Assembly (NCBI GenBank): GCA_020639235.1
Contig: JACKHC010000001.1
Coordinates: 2,542,001-2,606,000 of the forward strand
Source of the DNA: Phycisphaeraceae bacterium
GTDB taxonomy: Bacteria; Planctomycetota; Phycisphaerae; Phycisphaerales; UBA1924
Reading direction: 5' to 3'
Length of the DNA: 64,000 nucleotides
The notes below the pieces were generated by a model, which searched no databases, was not told where the DNA came from, and saw only the letters and a list, made by a program, of their open reading frames with translations. Below, piece after piece: positions 51,757 through 60,681 of this stretch. The first letter of the stretch is position 1. Each line of letters starts with the position of its first letter. The translations under genes and the position numbers were made by a program.

Positions 51757-51785
51757 TTTACCGATAGTTCCCAAGGGAGTACAAT
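51757..51785 (+). promoter_or_regulatory. Candidate promoter of the metal-resistance operon with operator-like spacer
   Basis: TTTACC and TACAAT are exactly 17 bases apart. The spacer contains TCCC-AA-GGGA, a small palindrome where MerR-type activators bind in metal operons, although MerR promoters usually have 19-20-base spacers. The GTG of the first gene lies 7 bases after the -10 box. Confidence 0.5.
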
Positions 51786-51791
51786 CAACTC

Positions 51792-52211
51792 GTGGTTCGC
51801 CTGATTTCCATCCTGACGCTCATCTTTGCCGCCATCCCGGGTTTGAGTGTCGGATTGGCAAGTGGACAGGCTCTGGGACATGGGCATGCCTGTAGTTCCT
51901 CTGGCTGTCACGAGGTAGTTATTGAGACCTCCTGCTGCGGTGAATCAGCGGAGGTAAGTGTCTGTCCTATGAGTGGCGGGCCATGCACGTGCGCTGCGGC
52001 ACCGATGCCAGATCGACAGCCGCGGCCCGATGCTCCCCTGCCCAGGACGGATCGTGATTCAATCACAGGCCTGCCGAACGGCCCGCCGCAGATCACCCCG
52101 GTGATCGAGCCGGACAATGCGACGCCCACAATGGCGTCGCTTGTCACTAGCCTGCGTGCAGGCAAGACCCACAACGAAGTTCAGGCCCTCCTGGGCATCT
52201 GGATAACGTAG
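51792..52211 (+). CDS. Small Cys-rich exported protein
   Basis: The 139-residue product (GTG start) begins with a signal peptide (MVRLISILTLIFAAIPGLSV, cleavage near ASG). The mature part has nine cysteines in a short stretch (HACSSSGCHEV; TSCCGES; VCPMSGGPCTCA), then a Pro/Asp-rich tail. I do not recognise a family. The Cys spacing and position at the head of the efflux operon suggest periplasmic metal binding. A GGGAG lies 12 bases upstream, but it overlaps the promoter, so the messenger may be leaderless. Confidence 0.6.
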   Translation: MVRLISILTLIFAAIPGLSVGLASGQALGHGHACSSSGCHEVVIETSCCGESAEVSVCPMSGGPCTCAAAPMPDRQPRPDAPLPRTDRDSITGLPNGPPQITPVIEPDNATPTMASLVTSLRAGKTHNEVQALLGIWIT

Positions 52212-52308
52212 AGCCCGAGTCACGCAGGGACGGTGCGCGCTTTGAGTGCGTTCTGTTTTTGTTGTTGTCGCTCGGACACTCGTTCCCTCAGATACTCAGG
52301 AGCCATCC

Positions 52309-53766
52309 ATGGCCGTTCGTCTCATCGCATGCGCGGTGGGCGTCGCGGCGGTCGGATTCGTTGGCGGCTGCTCGTCGCCTTTCGATACCCCCCGCGGTCT
52401 GCCTCCGTCGTTCGCTCAATCCCTGCCGGCTGACGCGGATTCGTCGCCCCGTTCGGTCTACCGACCTGATTCGGATGCTGACACCGCTGCGCCGCTGCTC
52501 ACACCCGGTGCGTCAGCGGACGAGTTCGTGCGACACGCCCTCTATCACAGCCCAAAGGTCGAAGCGGCCTACCAACGCTGGGTTGCAGCCGCCGAGCGGT
52601 TGCCGCAAGTGAGGTCGTTGCCCGACCCACGAGTGAACTTCGGCTTCTTCCTCGACGAGGTCGAGACACGGACCGGGGCCCAGCAGGCACGTGTCGGCGT
52701 GAGCCAATCGTTCCCGTGGCCGGGGCTGCTCGGGGACCGGGAAGACGCCGCAGCGATGGCGGCGCGGGCTGCGTGGCGGCAGTTCGAGGCTGCCCGGCTT
52801 GAGGTCACCGAGCGCGTCGTCGAGACGCTCCACGAAGTCGCATACCTCGACGCAGCTATCCGGATCACAGGCGAGAACCTCGAACTGCTGTCGTCTTTCG
52901 AGGAGGTTGTGCGTGCTCGTTATCGCGTGGGCGCTGGGCCTCATCCGGAGTTGGTCCGCGTGCAGGTCGAGCTCGGTCAGCTCGAAGACCGGCTTGCGCA
53001 GCTCACCGCGATGCGGCCGACGTACGTTGCGGACCTGAACGCGGCGCTCAATCGGGCAACCGACACTGACGTGCCCAGATTCGCCGAGCTTCCTGGCCGA
53101 GTGGCCTCAGTCGACGGGCCCGGGCTGGGCGAGATCGCACGACGGTCAAACCCGATACTTCTCGAACTCGATGAGCGCGTCGAAGAACAGCGGATCCGGA
53201 GCGAGGTTGCACGCAAGGAAGGGCTTCCCGACTTCACAGTCGGTCTCGACTACATCGTGACTGACGAAGCGATCAACAGCTCCATCGCCGAGAGCGGCGA
53301 CGACCCGATCCTCCTGAGCTTCGGGATCACGGTGCCGCTGTGGCGGGACAAGTACGACGCCGGGGTCCGCGAAGCGATAGCACGCCGGCTTGCGGTGTCG
53401 CACGAGCGTGCGGATCAGGTGAACCGGATCACCGCTTCAATCCAACGGGCGTGGTTCGAGCACACCGATGCCGACCGCCGTGTTCGGTTGTTCGAGATGA
53501 CGCTCATCCCGAAGGCCGAGGAATCACTCCGAGCCTCACTCACCGGATTCCGAGCCGGCGAGACGAGCTTTCTCGATCTGCTCGATACAGAACGGACACT
53601 GCTGGAATTCGCGGTTTCCGCCGAGCGGGCGCGGGCAGACCGCGGACAGGCACTCGCCCGTCTCCATCGACTAGTTGGTGAGGCCGTGCCAACACGCACC
53701 GCGGATGACGCAGAAGCCACGCAAAACGAAGACGCGGGGGTCATCCCCGACGAGGAAACGCCATGA
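52309..53766 (+). CDS. TolC-family outer membrane lipoprotein (CusC-like)
   Basis: The 485-residue protein starts at 52309 (AGGAG upstream) with a lipoprotein signal (ACAVGVAAVGFVGGC). The two long helical hairpin halves typical of TolC are visible (about 60-260 and 270-470): DEFVRHALYHSPKVEAAYQR, VEAAYQRWVAAAERLPQVRS and EAAMAARAAWRQFEAARLEV-like runs, then FGITVPLWRDKYDAGVREAI and SFLDLLDTERTLLEFAVSAE. It would be the exit duct of the tripartite pump and is followed by the adaptor gene with a four-base overlap. A second TolC-like gene lies at 62011. Confidence 0.88.
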   Translation: MAVRLIACAVGVAAVGFVGGCSSPFDTPRGLPPSFAQSLPADADSSPRSVYRPDSDADTAAPLLTPGASADEFVRHALYHSPKVEAAYQRWVAAAERLPQVRSLPDPRVNFGFFLDEVETRTGAQQARVGVSQSFPWPGLLGDREDAAAMAARAAWRQFEAARLEVTERVVETLHEVAYLDAAIRITGENLELLSSFEEVVRARYRVGAGPHPELVRVQVELGQLEDRLAQLTAMRPTYVADLNAALNRATDTDVPRFAELPGRVASVDGPGLGEIARRSNPILLELDERVEEQRIRSEVARKEGLPDFTVGLDYIVTDEAINSSIAESGDDPILLSFGITVPLWRDKYDAGVREAIARRLAVSHERADQVNRITASIQRAWFEHTDADRRVRLFEMTLIPKAEESLRASLTGFRAGETSFLDLLDTERTLLEFAVSAERARADRGQALARLHRLVGEAVPTRTADDAEATQNEDAGVIPDEETP

Positions 53767-55826
53767 GCAAGTTCATGAACACAAGTCGATCGGCGCTCGC
53801 GTGGCTTTGGAAGCACACGGCTGCGGGTGTTGCCGTCATATTGATCATTGCGGCACTTGTCATTGGGTATCGCATCGGGCGTCCCGCTCCTGACCCGGTG
53901 CCAGAGACCGTCGCGGCCGACCACAGCCATGCCGACGACGCTGGTGCGCCGCAGATGTACACCTGCTCGATGCACCCATCGGTGCGGTTGCCCGATCCGG
54001 ATGCGAAGTGCCCGATCTGCTTCATGGACCTGATCCCGGTCACGGACGATGGCGGCGAGGGCAACGAACTCCGCATCACGTTGAGCGAATCGACCGCGGC
54101 GATGAGCCAAATCGAAACAGCCTCCGTCGGGCGGTTCTTCCCAACGGCAGAGGCCCGCCTCTACGGCAAGGTGACCTACGACGAGACCTCCGTGGCACGC
54201 CTGACCGCCTACTTCCCTGGGCGTATCGAGCGGTTATTCGTCAACTACCTCGGCGTGCCGGTCGCCATGGGTGATCACATGGCAGAGGTCTACAGCCCTG
54301 ATCTGCTGGCGGCATTCGAGGAGTTTCGGCAGTCCAAGAGTGCATCGGAGAACACCACAACGACCAGCGAGCTTCTCCGTTCGGCGACGCGTGACACACT
54401 CGCTGCGGCCCACGAAAAGCTGCGATTGTTCGGCATCACGCCCGAGCAGATCACATCGATAGAGGACGGTTCATTCGACTCGGATCGCTTGACGATCTAC
54501 GCCCCGATCGGTGGCGTAGTGACACACCTCGCGGTGCGCGAAGGCGACTACCTGCAGACCGGCGACCCGATGGCGACCATCGCCGACCTCTCGCGTCTCT
54601 GGCTTGACATGCAGGCGTACGAGTCACAGCTTCCGATGCTCCGTTGGGGGCAGCGCGTCACGTTCACGGTCGAGGCGCACCCGGGCGAGACCTTCGAGGG
54701 GCGCATCTCATTTATCGAGCCACTGGTCGATGAGCGGACGCGTACCGCGGCGGTGCGGGTCGCGGTCGACAATCCTGAGCGACGGCTCAAGCCCGGCATG
54801 TTTGCGTCAGCGGTCGTACGCACACGCGTCGGTGATGACGGAGCCATCATCAACAACGAACTCGCCGGCCGATGGGTGAGCCCGATGCACCCGACCGTCG
54901 TCAAGGACGGTCCAGGCGAATGCGACATCTGCGGCATGGCGATGGTTCCAGCCGAGACACTCGGCGTGGTTGGTGATCCCACCGTCACCGACGAGCCCTT
55001 GGTCATCCCGCGGTCGGCGGTGCTCTTTACCGGCACACGTTCGGTTGTCTATGTGCAGGTGCCCGACGTCGATCGGCCGACCTACGAAGGGAGATCGGTC
55101 GTGCTTGGTCCCCGAGCGGGTGACTTTTACATCGTCCGCGAGGGGCTGAGCCGTGGCGAATCGGTTGTCGTCAACGGCGCGTTCCGAATCGACAGCGCGA
55201 TGCAGATCGCGGCCAAGCCGAGCATGATGACACCGGGCGGCGGTGGCGGAGGCAACCCGCACGCAGGCCATGGCGGGATTGCCGGGGACTCCATGCCGGA
55301 CATGCCTTTGCGTGTCCCTGTACCCGACAGCTTCGTGTTCGCGATCAAGCCCGTCTACGCGGCCTACTTGGACGCGCAGGAGGCCCTTGCGGCCGATGAT
55401 CTCGGCGGATTCGTCCAGGCGGCAACAGACATCAAGACGGCACTCGGGTTCGTCGAAGAGGCTGGGCTCGTCGGCGAGCCGCTCGCGGAGTGGCGTCGTG
55501 CGGCAGCACGGTTACGTGTCGAAGACGCCATCACCACGATCGATACCGCACGCACGCGCTTTGAATGGATGAGCGAGGGCGTGATCGCCCTTCAACGCCG
55601 ATTCGGACACCGAGGCAGCGAGCAATGGAATCTCGCTCACTGCCCGATGGCGTTCGACAACAAGGGCGCCGATTGGCTCCAGCGCGGCACACAGATCAAC
55701 AACCCGTACTTCGGCGATCAGATGCTCCGCTGCGGCGACATCCGCGAGTCATTCCCGCCACTCTCCGCGCCGATGAGTGAGGAACCGATGAGCAAAGACG
55801 GGCACGAGGGGCACAGCAATGGCTGA
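53763..55826 (+). CDS. cusB: CusB-like periplasmic adaptor with two metal-binding domains
   Basis: The 687-residue adaptor has a membrane anchor (about 18-36). A heavy-metal-binding domain lies at about 64-93 (MYTCSMHPSVRL...CPICFMDLIPV). The lipoyl/barrel adaptor domains follow (ARLTAYFPGRIERLFVNYLG; LTIYAPIGGVVTHLAVREGD; VTFTVEAHPGETFEGRISFI). A second metal-binding segment is embedded at about 369-400 (WVSPMHPTVVKDGPGECDIC). A DUF3347-like helical domain (about 530-600) and a Cys-containing end (LAHCPMAFDNKGADWLQRG) complete it. It overlaps both neighbours. The role is to deliver metal and link pump to duct. Confidence 0.9.
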   Translation: MSKFMNTSRSALAWLWKHTAAGVAVILIIAALVIGYRIGRPAPDPVPETVAADHSHADDAGAPQMYTCSMHPSVRLPDPDAKCPICFMDLIPVTDDGGEGNELRITLSESTAAMSQIETASVGRFFPTAEARLYGKVTYDETSVARLTAYFPGRIERLFVNYLGVPVAMGDHMAEVYSPDLLAAFEEFRQSKSASENTTTTSELLRSATRDTLAAAHEKLRLFGITPEQITSIEDGSFDSDRLTIYAPIGGVVTHLAVREGDYLQTGDPMATIADLSRLWLDMQAYESQLPMLRWGQRVTFTVEAHPGETFEGRISFIEPLVDERTRTAAVRVAVDNPERRLKPGMFASAVVRTRVGDDGAIINNELAGRWVSPMHPTVVKDGPGECDICGMAMVPAETLGVVGDPTVTDEPLVIPRSAVLFTGTRSVVYVQVPDVDRPTYEGRSVVLGPRAGDFYIVREGLSRGESVVVNGAFRIDSAMQIAAKPSMMTPGGGGGGNPHAGHGGIAGDSMPDMPLRVPVPDSFVFAIKPVYAAYLDAQEALAADDLGGFVQAATDIKTALGFVEEAGLVGEPLAEWRRAAARLRVEDAITTIDTARTRFEWMSEGVIALQRRFGHRGSEQWNLAHCPMAFDNKGADWLQRGTQINNPYFGDQMLRCGDIRESFPPLSAPMSEEPMSKDGHEGHSNG

Positions 55827-58800
55827 GCTCCAACCATCACCACCACGCGGGCCGCTGAATGCGCTGATCCGCTTCTGTCTCGAACAGAAGCTCGTGGTTG
55901 CGATCGTGCTGATCGGCACGCTCTTTTGGGGCGTCCTCGTTGCCCCCTTCGACTGGGACCTCGGCGGGCTCGCCCGCGACCCGGTGCCGGTCGACGCGAT
56001 CCCGGACATCGGAGAGAACCAGCAGATTGTCTTCACCGAGTGGCCCGGGCGCAGCCCGCAGGACATCGACGACCAGATCAGCTATCCGATGACCGTCGCG
56101 ATGCTCGGCATCCCGGGCGTCAAGGACATCCGCAGCTACTCGGTCTTCGGGTTCTCGACGATCTACGTCGTATTTGAGGACGGCGTGGAATTCTATTGGT
56201 CGCGCTCACGCGTACTCGAAAAGCTCAACTCGCTGCCAGCCGGCACACTGCCCCCAGGGGTCACGCCGGCGCTCGGGCCCGACGCGACAGCGCTCGGGCA
56301 GGTCTTCTGGTACACGCTCGAAGGGCGCGACGCTGAAGGCAACCCGACGGGCGGTTGGGGACCCGATGAACTCCGCTCGCTCCAGGACTTCACCGTCAAG
56401 TACAAGCTTGCGGGCGTCCAGGGCGTCTCTGAGGTCGCCTCGATTGGCGGCTTCGTGCAGGAGTACCAGGTCGACGTCGATCCCGATGCGATGCGTGCCG
56501 CTGGCATCTCACTCCAGCAGGTCATCGGCGCGGTCCGGCAGAGCAACCTCGACGTCGGCGCACGCACGATTGAGGTCAACAGGGCAGAGTACATCGTACG
56601 CGGCCTCGGATTCATCGAGAGCGTCGAAGACCTCGAGCTGGCCGCGATCACGGCGCGCGACGGGCAGCCGATCCTGATCCAAGACATCGCCAAAGTGTCG
56701 CTTGGCCCGGCGCTCCGTCGTGGCGTGCTGACAAAGGCGGGCGTTGAAGCCGTGGGCGGCGTGGTGGTCGTCCGCTACGGCGAAAACCCGATGGCGACGA
56801 TCCAACGGGTCAAGGACAAAATCGCGGAGATCGCGAGCGGGCTGCCCTCGAAGGTGCTCGCCGACGGTACCGAGAGCCGGGTTACGATTGTTCCGTTCTA
56901 CGATCGATCCGGCCTGATCCGCGAGACGCTCGAAACGCTGAACTCGGCGATCAGCCAGCAGGTGCTCGTCACGATCATTGTGGTCGTGCTCATGGTCATG
57001 CATCTGCGCAGTAGCCTGCTTATCGGAGCGATGCTCCCCATCACCGTTCTGATGACCTTCATCGGTATGAAGACCTTCGGCGTGGACGCCAACATCGTCG
57101 CGCTTTCAGGCATTGCGATCGCCATCGGCACCATTGTGGATATGGGCATCGTGTTGAGCGAGAACATCCTCCGCAGACTCGAAGAGTCGGAAAAATCTCA
57201 GAGCACCGAGCCAACGCTCGAAGTGATCTACCGGGCGACGACCGAGGTCGGCAGCGCCGTGCTCACGGCAGTCGCGACGACCGTTGTCGGGTTCCTGCCG
57301 GTCTTCACGATGGAGGCAGCCGAGGGCAAGCTGTTCAAGCCGCTTGCGTACACAAAGACCTTTGCGCTCATTTCCGCGATCATCATCGCATTGACGATCC
57401 TGCCGGCCGCGGCCCATGTGCTCATGGGGTTCCGACCCAGGGCGAAGCTGATCCGCATCGCTGGGGCCGTTGCTCTGACGCTCGCGGGCATCGCAACGGC
57501 GATCTGGCTGCACACGATCGGCGGACTGATCATGGCCGCGTTCGGTGCGTTCTACTTGGCCAAGCCGTGGCTGCCCGAGATTGTCACTCGCGGCCTGCAA
57601 TGGTCAGCAAACCTTGTCGCCGTTGTGGTTGTGCTCGTCGTGCTCGCCGGAGCTTGGGAGCCGCTCGGCCCTGAACCCGGCCTGCTCGGAAACGCGCTGT
57701 TCATCGGAGTCATCATCGGGGGGTTACTGCTGGCTTTCTGGCTCGTCCGTCTCACGTTCCCGCATGTGCTCGCATGGTGTCTTCGGCACAAACTCATCGG
57801 ACTGTCGCCGGCGCTCGCAGTGGTGCTCATCGGGGTGACTGTGTGGCTTGGGTTCGACCGTGTCTGGGGATGGTTGCCGGAATCAGTCCGGCAGAACGAA
57901 GTCGCCGTCGAGATCGCACACGCCTTCCCGGGTCTCGGCAGCGAGTTCATGCCGTCGCTTGATGAGGGCGCGTTCCTCTATATGCCAACAACCATGTCGC
58001 ACGCCTCCATCGGCGAGGCGACCGAGATCCTCAAGGAACTGGATCGCAGGATCATGAGTGTGCCGGAGGTCAAGCTCGCGGTCGGCAAGGTCGGTCGCGT
58101 CGAGAGCCCGCTCGACCCCGCGCCAATCTCGATGATCGAGACGGTCATCGAGTACAAGAGCGAGTACCGCACGGACGACGAAGGCCGACGCCTCAACTTC
58201 CGGTACGACACCGACTCAGGCACGTTCATCCGCGACGAACACGGCGAGTTGATCGAGGATGACGACGGTAGGCCGTTCCGTCAGTGGCGCGACGAGATCA
58301 AGTCCAATCAAGACATCTGGGACGCCATCGTCGAAGCCGCGGATATGCCGGGTGTGACGAGTGCCCCGAAGCTTCAGCCCATCGAGACGAGGATCGTGAT
58401 GCTCCAGTCGGGCTTCCGCGCCCCCATGGGCATCAAGGTCTACGGCCCCGACCTGGAATCGATCGAGTCGTTCGGCCTCGAACTCGAACGCTTGCTCAAG
58501 CAGGTGCCGAGCGTTCAGCCCCTCGCGGTATTCGCGGACCGCGTCGTCGGCAAGCCCTATCTCGAAATCGATATCGACCGCGAGAAGATCGCACGCTACG
58601 GGCTGACCATCGCAGCTGTGCAGGAGGTCATCGAGGTCGCAATCGGCGGCAAGCCGCTGACCATGACCGTAGAGGGCCGCGAGCGTTATCCGGTTCGTGT
58701 CCGCTATCTCCGCGAGCTGCGAGATCAACCCGAGACGCTAGGGGACATCCTCGTCCCCACGCCGATGGGGGCTCAAGTCCCGCTCCGTGAGCTGAGCACG

Positions 58801-59649
58801 CTTGAATACCGACGCGGGCCGCAGATGGTCAAGAGTGAAGACACTTTCCTCGTCTCGTACGTGCTCTTCGACAAAATGCCCGGCTACGCAGAGGTCACGG
58901 TTGTTCGAGACTCACAACGGCTAATCCAGCAAGCGATCGATGCGGGAGATGTGATCGTTCCCGCCGGCGTCAGCTACGAGTTCTCAGGGTCGTACAAGAA
59001 TCAGGTCCGTGCGGCCAAGCGTATGAGCATCGTCCTACCGCTGGCGCTCGCGCTCATCTTCCTGCTGCTGTATTTCCAGTTCCGGAAAGTCGGCGTGACC
59101 TTCATGGTCTTTACGGGTGTCTTCGTCGCGTGGGGCGGCGGGTTCATCATGCTGTGGCTCTACGCCCAGCCGTGGTTCTTAGACACGGCCCTTCTCGGCA
59201 CCAACCTCCGCGGCCTGTTTCAGATTGAACCGTACAGCCTGAGCGTCGCGGTCTGGGTCGGATTCCTCGCTCTCTTCGGTATCGCGACCGACGACGGCGT
59301 CATCATGGCGACTCGCATCGAACAATCGATGGCCGAGAAGAAGCCCGATTCGATCGAGGCGATCCGCAAAGCGGTCGTCGATGGCGGCCAGCTTCGCATT
59401 CGTGCCGCAGTAATGACGAGCGCCACCACTATCCTCGCGTTGCTTCCCGTGCTCACGAGCACCGGGCGCGGCTCCGACATCATGGTCCCAATGGCTATCC
59501 CATCATTCGGTGGTATGGCCGTCGCATCGATCACCTGGTTCGTCGTTCCCATTCTGTACTGCTGGGTCGCAGAATGGAAGTTCCGTTTGTCGCAATCCGG
59601 CCCGGCGTCCAACACCACAGTGCCCACGGCACAAGGAGTATCTCCATGA
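55819..59649 (+). CDS. cusA: CusA-like heavy-metal RND efflux pump
   Basis: The 1276-residue protein is an RND pump of the heavy-metal (HME) class. TM4 carries the proton-relay acids in GIAIAIGTIVDMGIVLSENI. The periplasmic segment MPSLDEGAFLYMPTTMSHAS matches the CusA metal-site region. FDWDLGGLARDPVPVDAIPD and EWPGRSPQDIDDQISYPMTV open the protein. It is about 230 residues longer than E. coli CusA (1047). The extra sequence is in a block between the two halves with extra membrane helices (about 540-690) and a hydrophilic insert (about 780-830). It overlaps the adaptor start and the next gene. Metal specificity is inferred from the Met motif and neighbours. Confidence 0.94.
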   Translation: MAELQPSPPRGPLNALIRFCLEQKLVVAIVLIGTLFWGVLVAPFDWDLGGLARDPVPVDAIPDIGENQQIVFTEWPGRSPQDIDDQISYPMTVAMLGIPGVKDIRSYSVFGFSTIYVVFEDGVEFYWSRSRVLEKLNSLPAGTLPPGVTPALGPDATALGQVFWYTLEGRDAEGNPTGGWGPDELRSLQDFTVKYKLAGVQGVSEVASIGGFVQEYQVDVDPDAMRAAGISLQQVIGAVRQSNLDVGARTIEVNRAEYIVRGLGFIESVEDLELAAITARDGQPILIQDIAKVSLGPALRRGVLTKAGVEAVGGVVVVRYGENPMATIQRVKDKIAEIASGLPSKVLADGTESRVTIVPFYDRSGLIRETLETLNSAISQQVLVTIIVVVLMVMHLRSSLLIGAMLPITVLMTFIGMKTFGVDANIVALSGIAIAIGTIVDMGIVLSENILRRLEESEKSQSTEPTLEVIYRATTEVGSAVLTAVATTVVGFLPVFTMEAAEGKLFKPLAYTKTFALISAIIIALTILPAAAHVLMGFRPRAKLIRIAGAVALTLAGIATAIWLHTIGGLIMAAFGAFYLAKPWLPEIVTRGLQWSANLVAVVVVLVVLAGAWEPLGPEPGLLGNALFIGVIIGGLLLAFWLVRLTFPHVLAWCLRHKLIGLSPALAVVLIGVTVWLGFDRVWGWLPESVRQNEVAVEIAHAFPGLGSEFMPSLDEGAFLYMPTTMSHASIGEATEILKELDRRIMSVPEVKLAVGKVGRVESPLDPAPISMIETVIEYKSEYRTDDEGRRLNFRYDTDSGTFIRDEHGELIEDDDGRPFRQWRDEIKSNQDIWDAIVEAADMPGVTSAPKLQPIETRIVMLQSGFRAPMGIKVYGPDLESIESFGLELERLLKQVPSVQPLAVFADRVVGKPYLEIDIDREKIARYGLTIAAVQEVIEVAIGGKPLTMTVEGRERYPVRVRYLRELRDQPETLGDILVPTPMGAQVPLRELSTLEYRRGPQMVKSEDTFLVSYVLFDKMPGYAEVTVVRDSQRLIQQAIDAGDVIVPAGVSYEFSGSYKNQVRAAKRMSIVLPLALALIFLLLYFQFRKVGVTFMVFTGVFVAWGGGFIMLWLYAQPWFLDTALLGTNLRGLFQIEPYSLSVAVWVGFLALFGIATDDGVIMATRIEQSMAEKKPDSIEAIRKAVVDGGQLRIRAAVMTSATTILALLPVLTSTGRGSDIMVPMAIPSFGGMAVASITWFVVPILYCWVAEWKFRLSQSGPASNTTVPTAQGVSP

Positions 59650-60650
59650 AATCGACAACATTTGTAGCGTGTCTCTGTCTCGCTGGCATCGCACCAGTCT
59701 CACTCGCACAGCATGACAACCACGGATCGGCTGAACGCCACACTGAAGCTGAACCGGTCAACACCATGTGCCCGGTCGGCAAGGAGCCGATCGTTCCCTC
59801 CGCGGGAACCGTTGAGTACAAGGGCAAGACAATTGGCATCTGTTGCCCAGGCTGCGGCAAGCAGTTCCTCGCATGGGATGATGCTCGCAAAGACGAGTTC
59901 GTCGCCCTCGCCGTTGCGCACCGTGAGCCCGGCATGGAAGACCATGCAGATCACGACATGGGCAAGCCCGAGGCCGCGGCCGCTATGGCCGACGCCACAT
60001 GGACAGGGCCCTTCCCGCTCGCCACCTGTCCTGTGTCAGGACAAAAGCTTGGTTCCATGGGCGACCCGATCGTGAAGAAGTACGACGGTCGCGAAGTCCG
60101 TTTCTGCTGCGGCGGATGTATCGGCAAGTTCGAGGCCGATCAGGCTGGCTACTGGGAGAAGATCGATGAACAGATCGTGAAAGATCAGCTCCGATACTAC
60201 CCGACCGAGATCTGCGTCGTTTCCGGTGAGCCGCTCGTCGAGAACGGCGAGGAAATCGCAAACAACATGGTTTACGGCAACCGCCTCGTTCGGCTGTGCT
60301 GCAAGATGTGCGAGCGCCAGTTCAAGGCCGACCCGAAGAAGTTCATCCAGACGCTCGACAAGAAAACAGCAGATGCGCAACGGAAGGACTACCCGCTCGA
60401 TACCTGCGTGGTTGCTGGTGGCAAGCTCGGATCGATGGGCGAGCCGGTAGAGATGGTCGTCGCGGGCCGACTGATGCGGTTCTGCTGTGCCGGGTGCATT
60501 CCCAAGGTGGAAACAGACCCCGCCAAGTACACCAAGCTCATCGACGAAGCGTGGCAGGCCAAGGGCATGTTTATGCCCAAGGTCCAGAAGGACGGACACG
60601 GCGATGGGCATGGGGGCGCGGACCACAGCGACCATGACCACGGCGGCTAA
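59646..60650 (+). CDS. Exported protein with four YHS/TRASH-like metal domains
   Basis: The 334-residue product has a signal peptide (about 1-21) and four consecutive domains at about 40-78, 126-176, 188-238 and 252-302. Each has an upstream Cys (MCPVGKEP; TCPVSGQK; ICVVSGEP; TCVVAGGK) and a later Cys-Cys-x-x-Cys (ICCPGC; FCCGGC; LCCKMC; FCCAGC), as in YHS/TRASH metal sites. A His/Asp-rich tail ends it (GHGGADHSDHDHGG). It overlaps the pump stop (ATGA). I infer it is a periplasmic copper or silver store or carrier. I do not know an established four-domain example. Confidence 0.82.
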   Translation: MKSTTFVACLCLAGIAPVSLAQHDNHGSAERHTEAEPVNTMCPVGKEPIVPSAGTVEYKGKTIGICCPGCGKQFLAWDDARKDEFVALAVAHREPGMEDHADHDMGKPEAAAAMADATWTGPFPLATCPVSGQKLGSMGDPIVKKYDGREVRFCCGGCIGKFEADQAGYWEKIDEQIVKDQLRYYPTEICVVSGEPLVENGEEIANNMVYGNRLVRLCCKMCERQFKADPKKFIQTLDKKTADAQRKDYPLDTCVVAGGKLGSMGEPVEMVVAGRLMRFCCAGCIPKVETDPAKYTKLIDEAWQAKGMFMPKVQKDGHGDGHGGADHSDHDHGG

Positions 60651-60681
60651 TCACGATCCCACCAACAAAGGAGGACACCAT

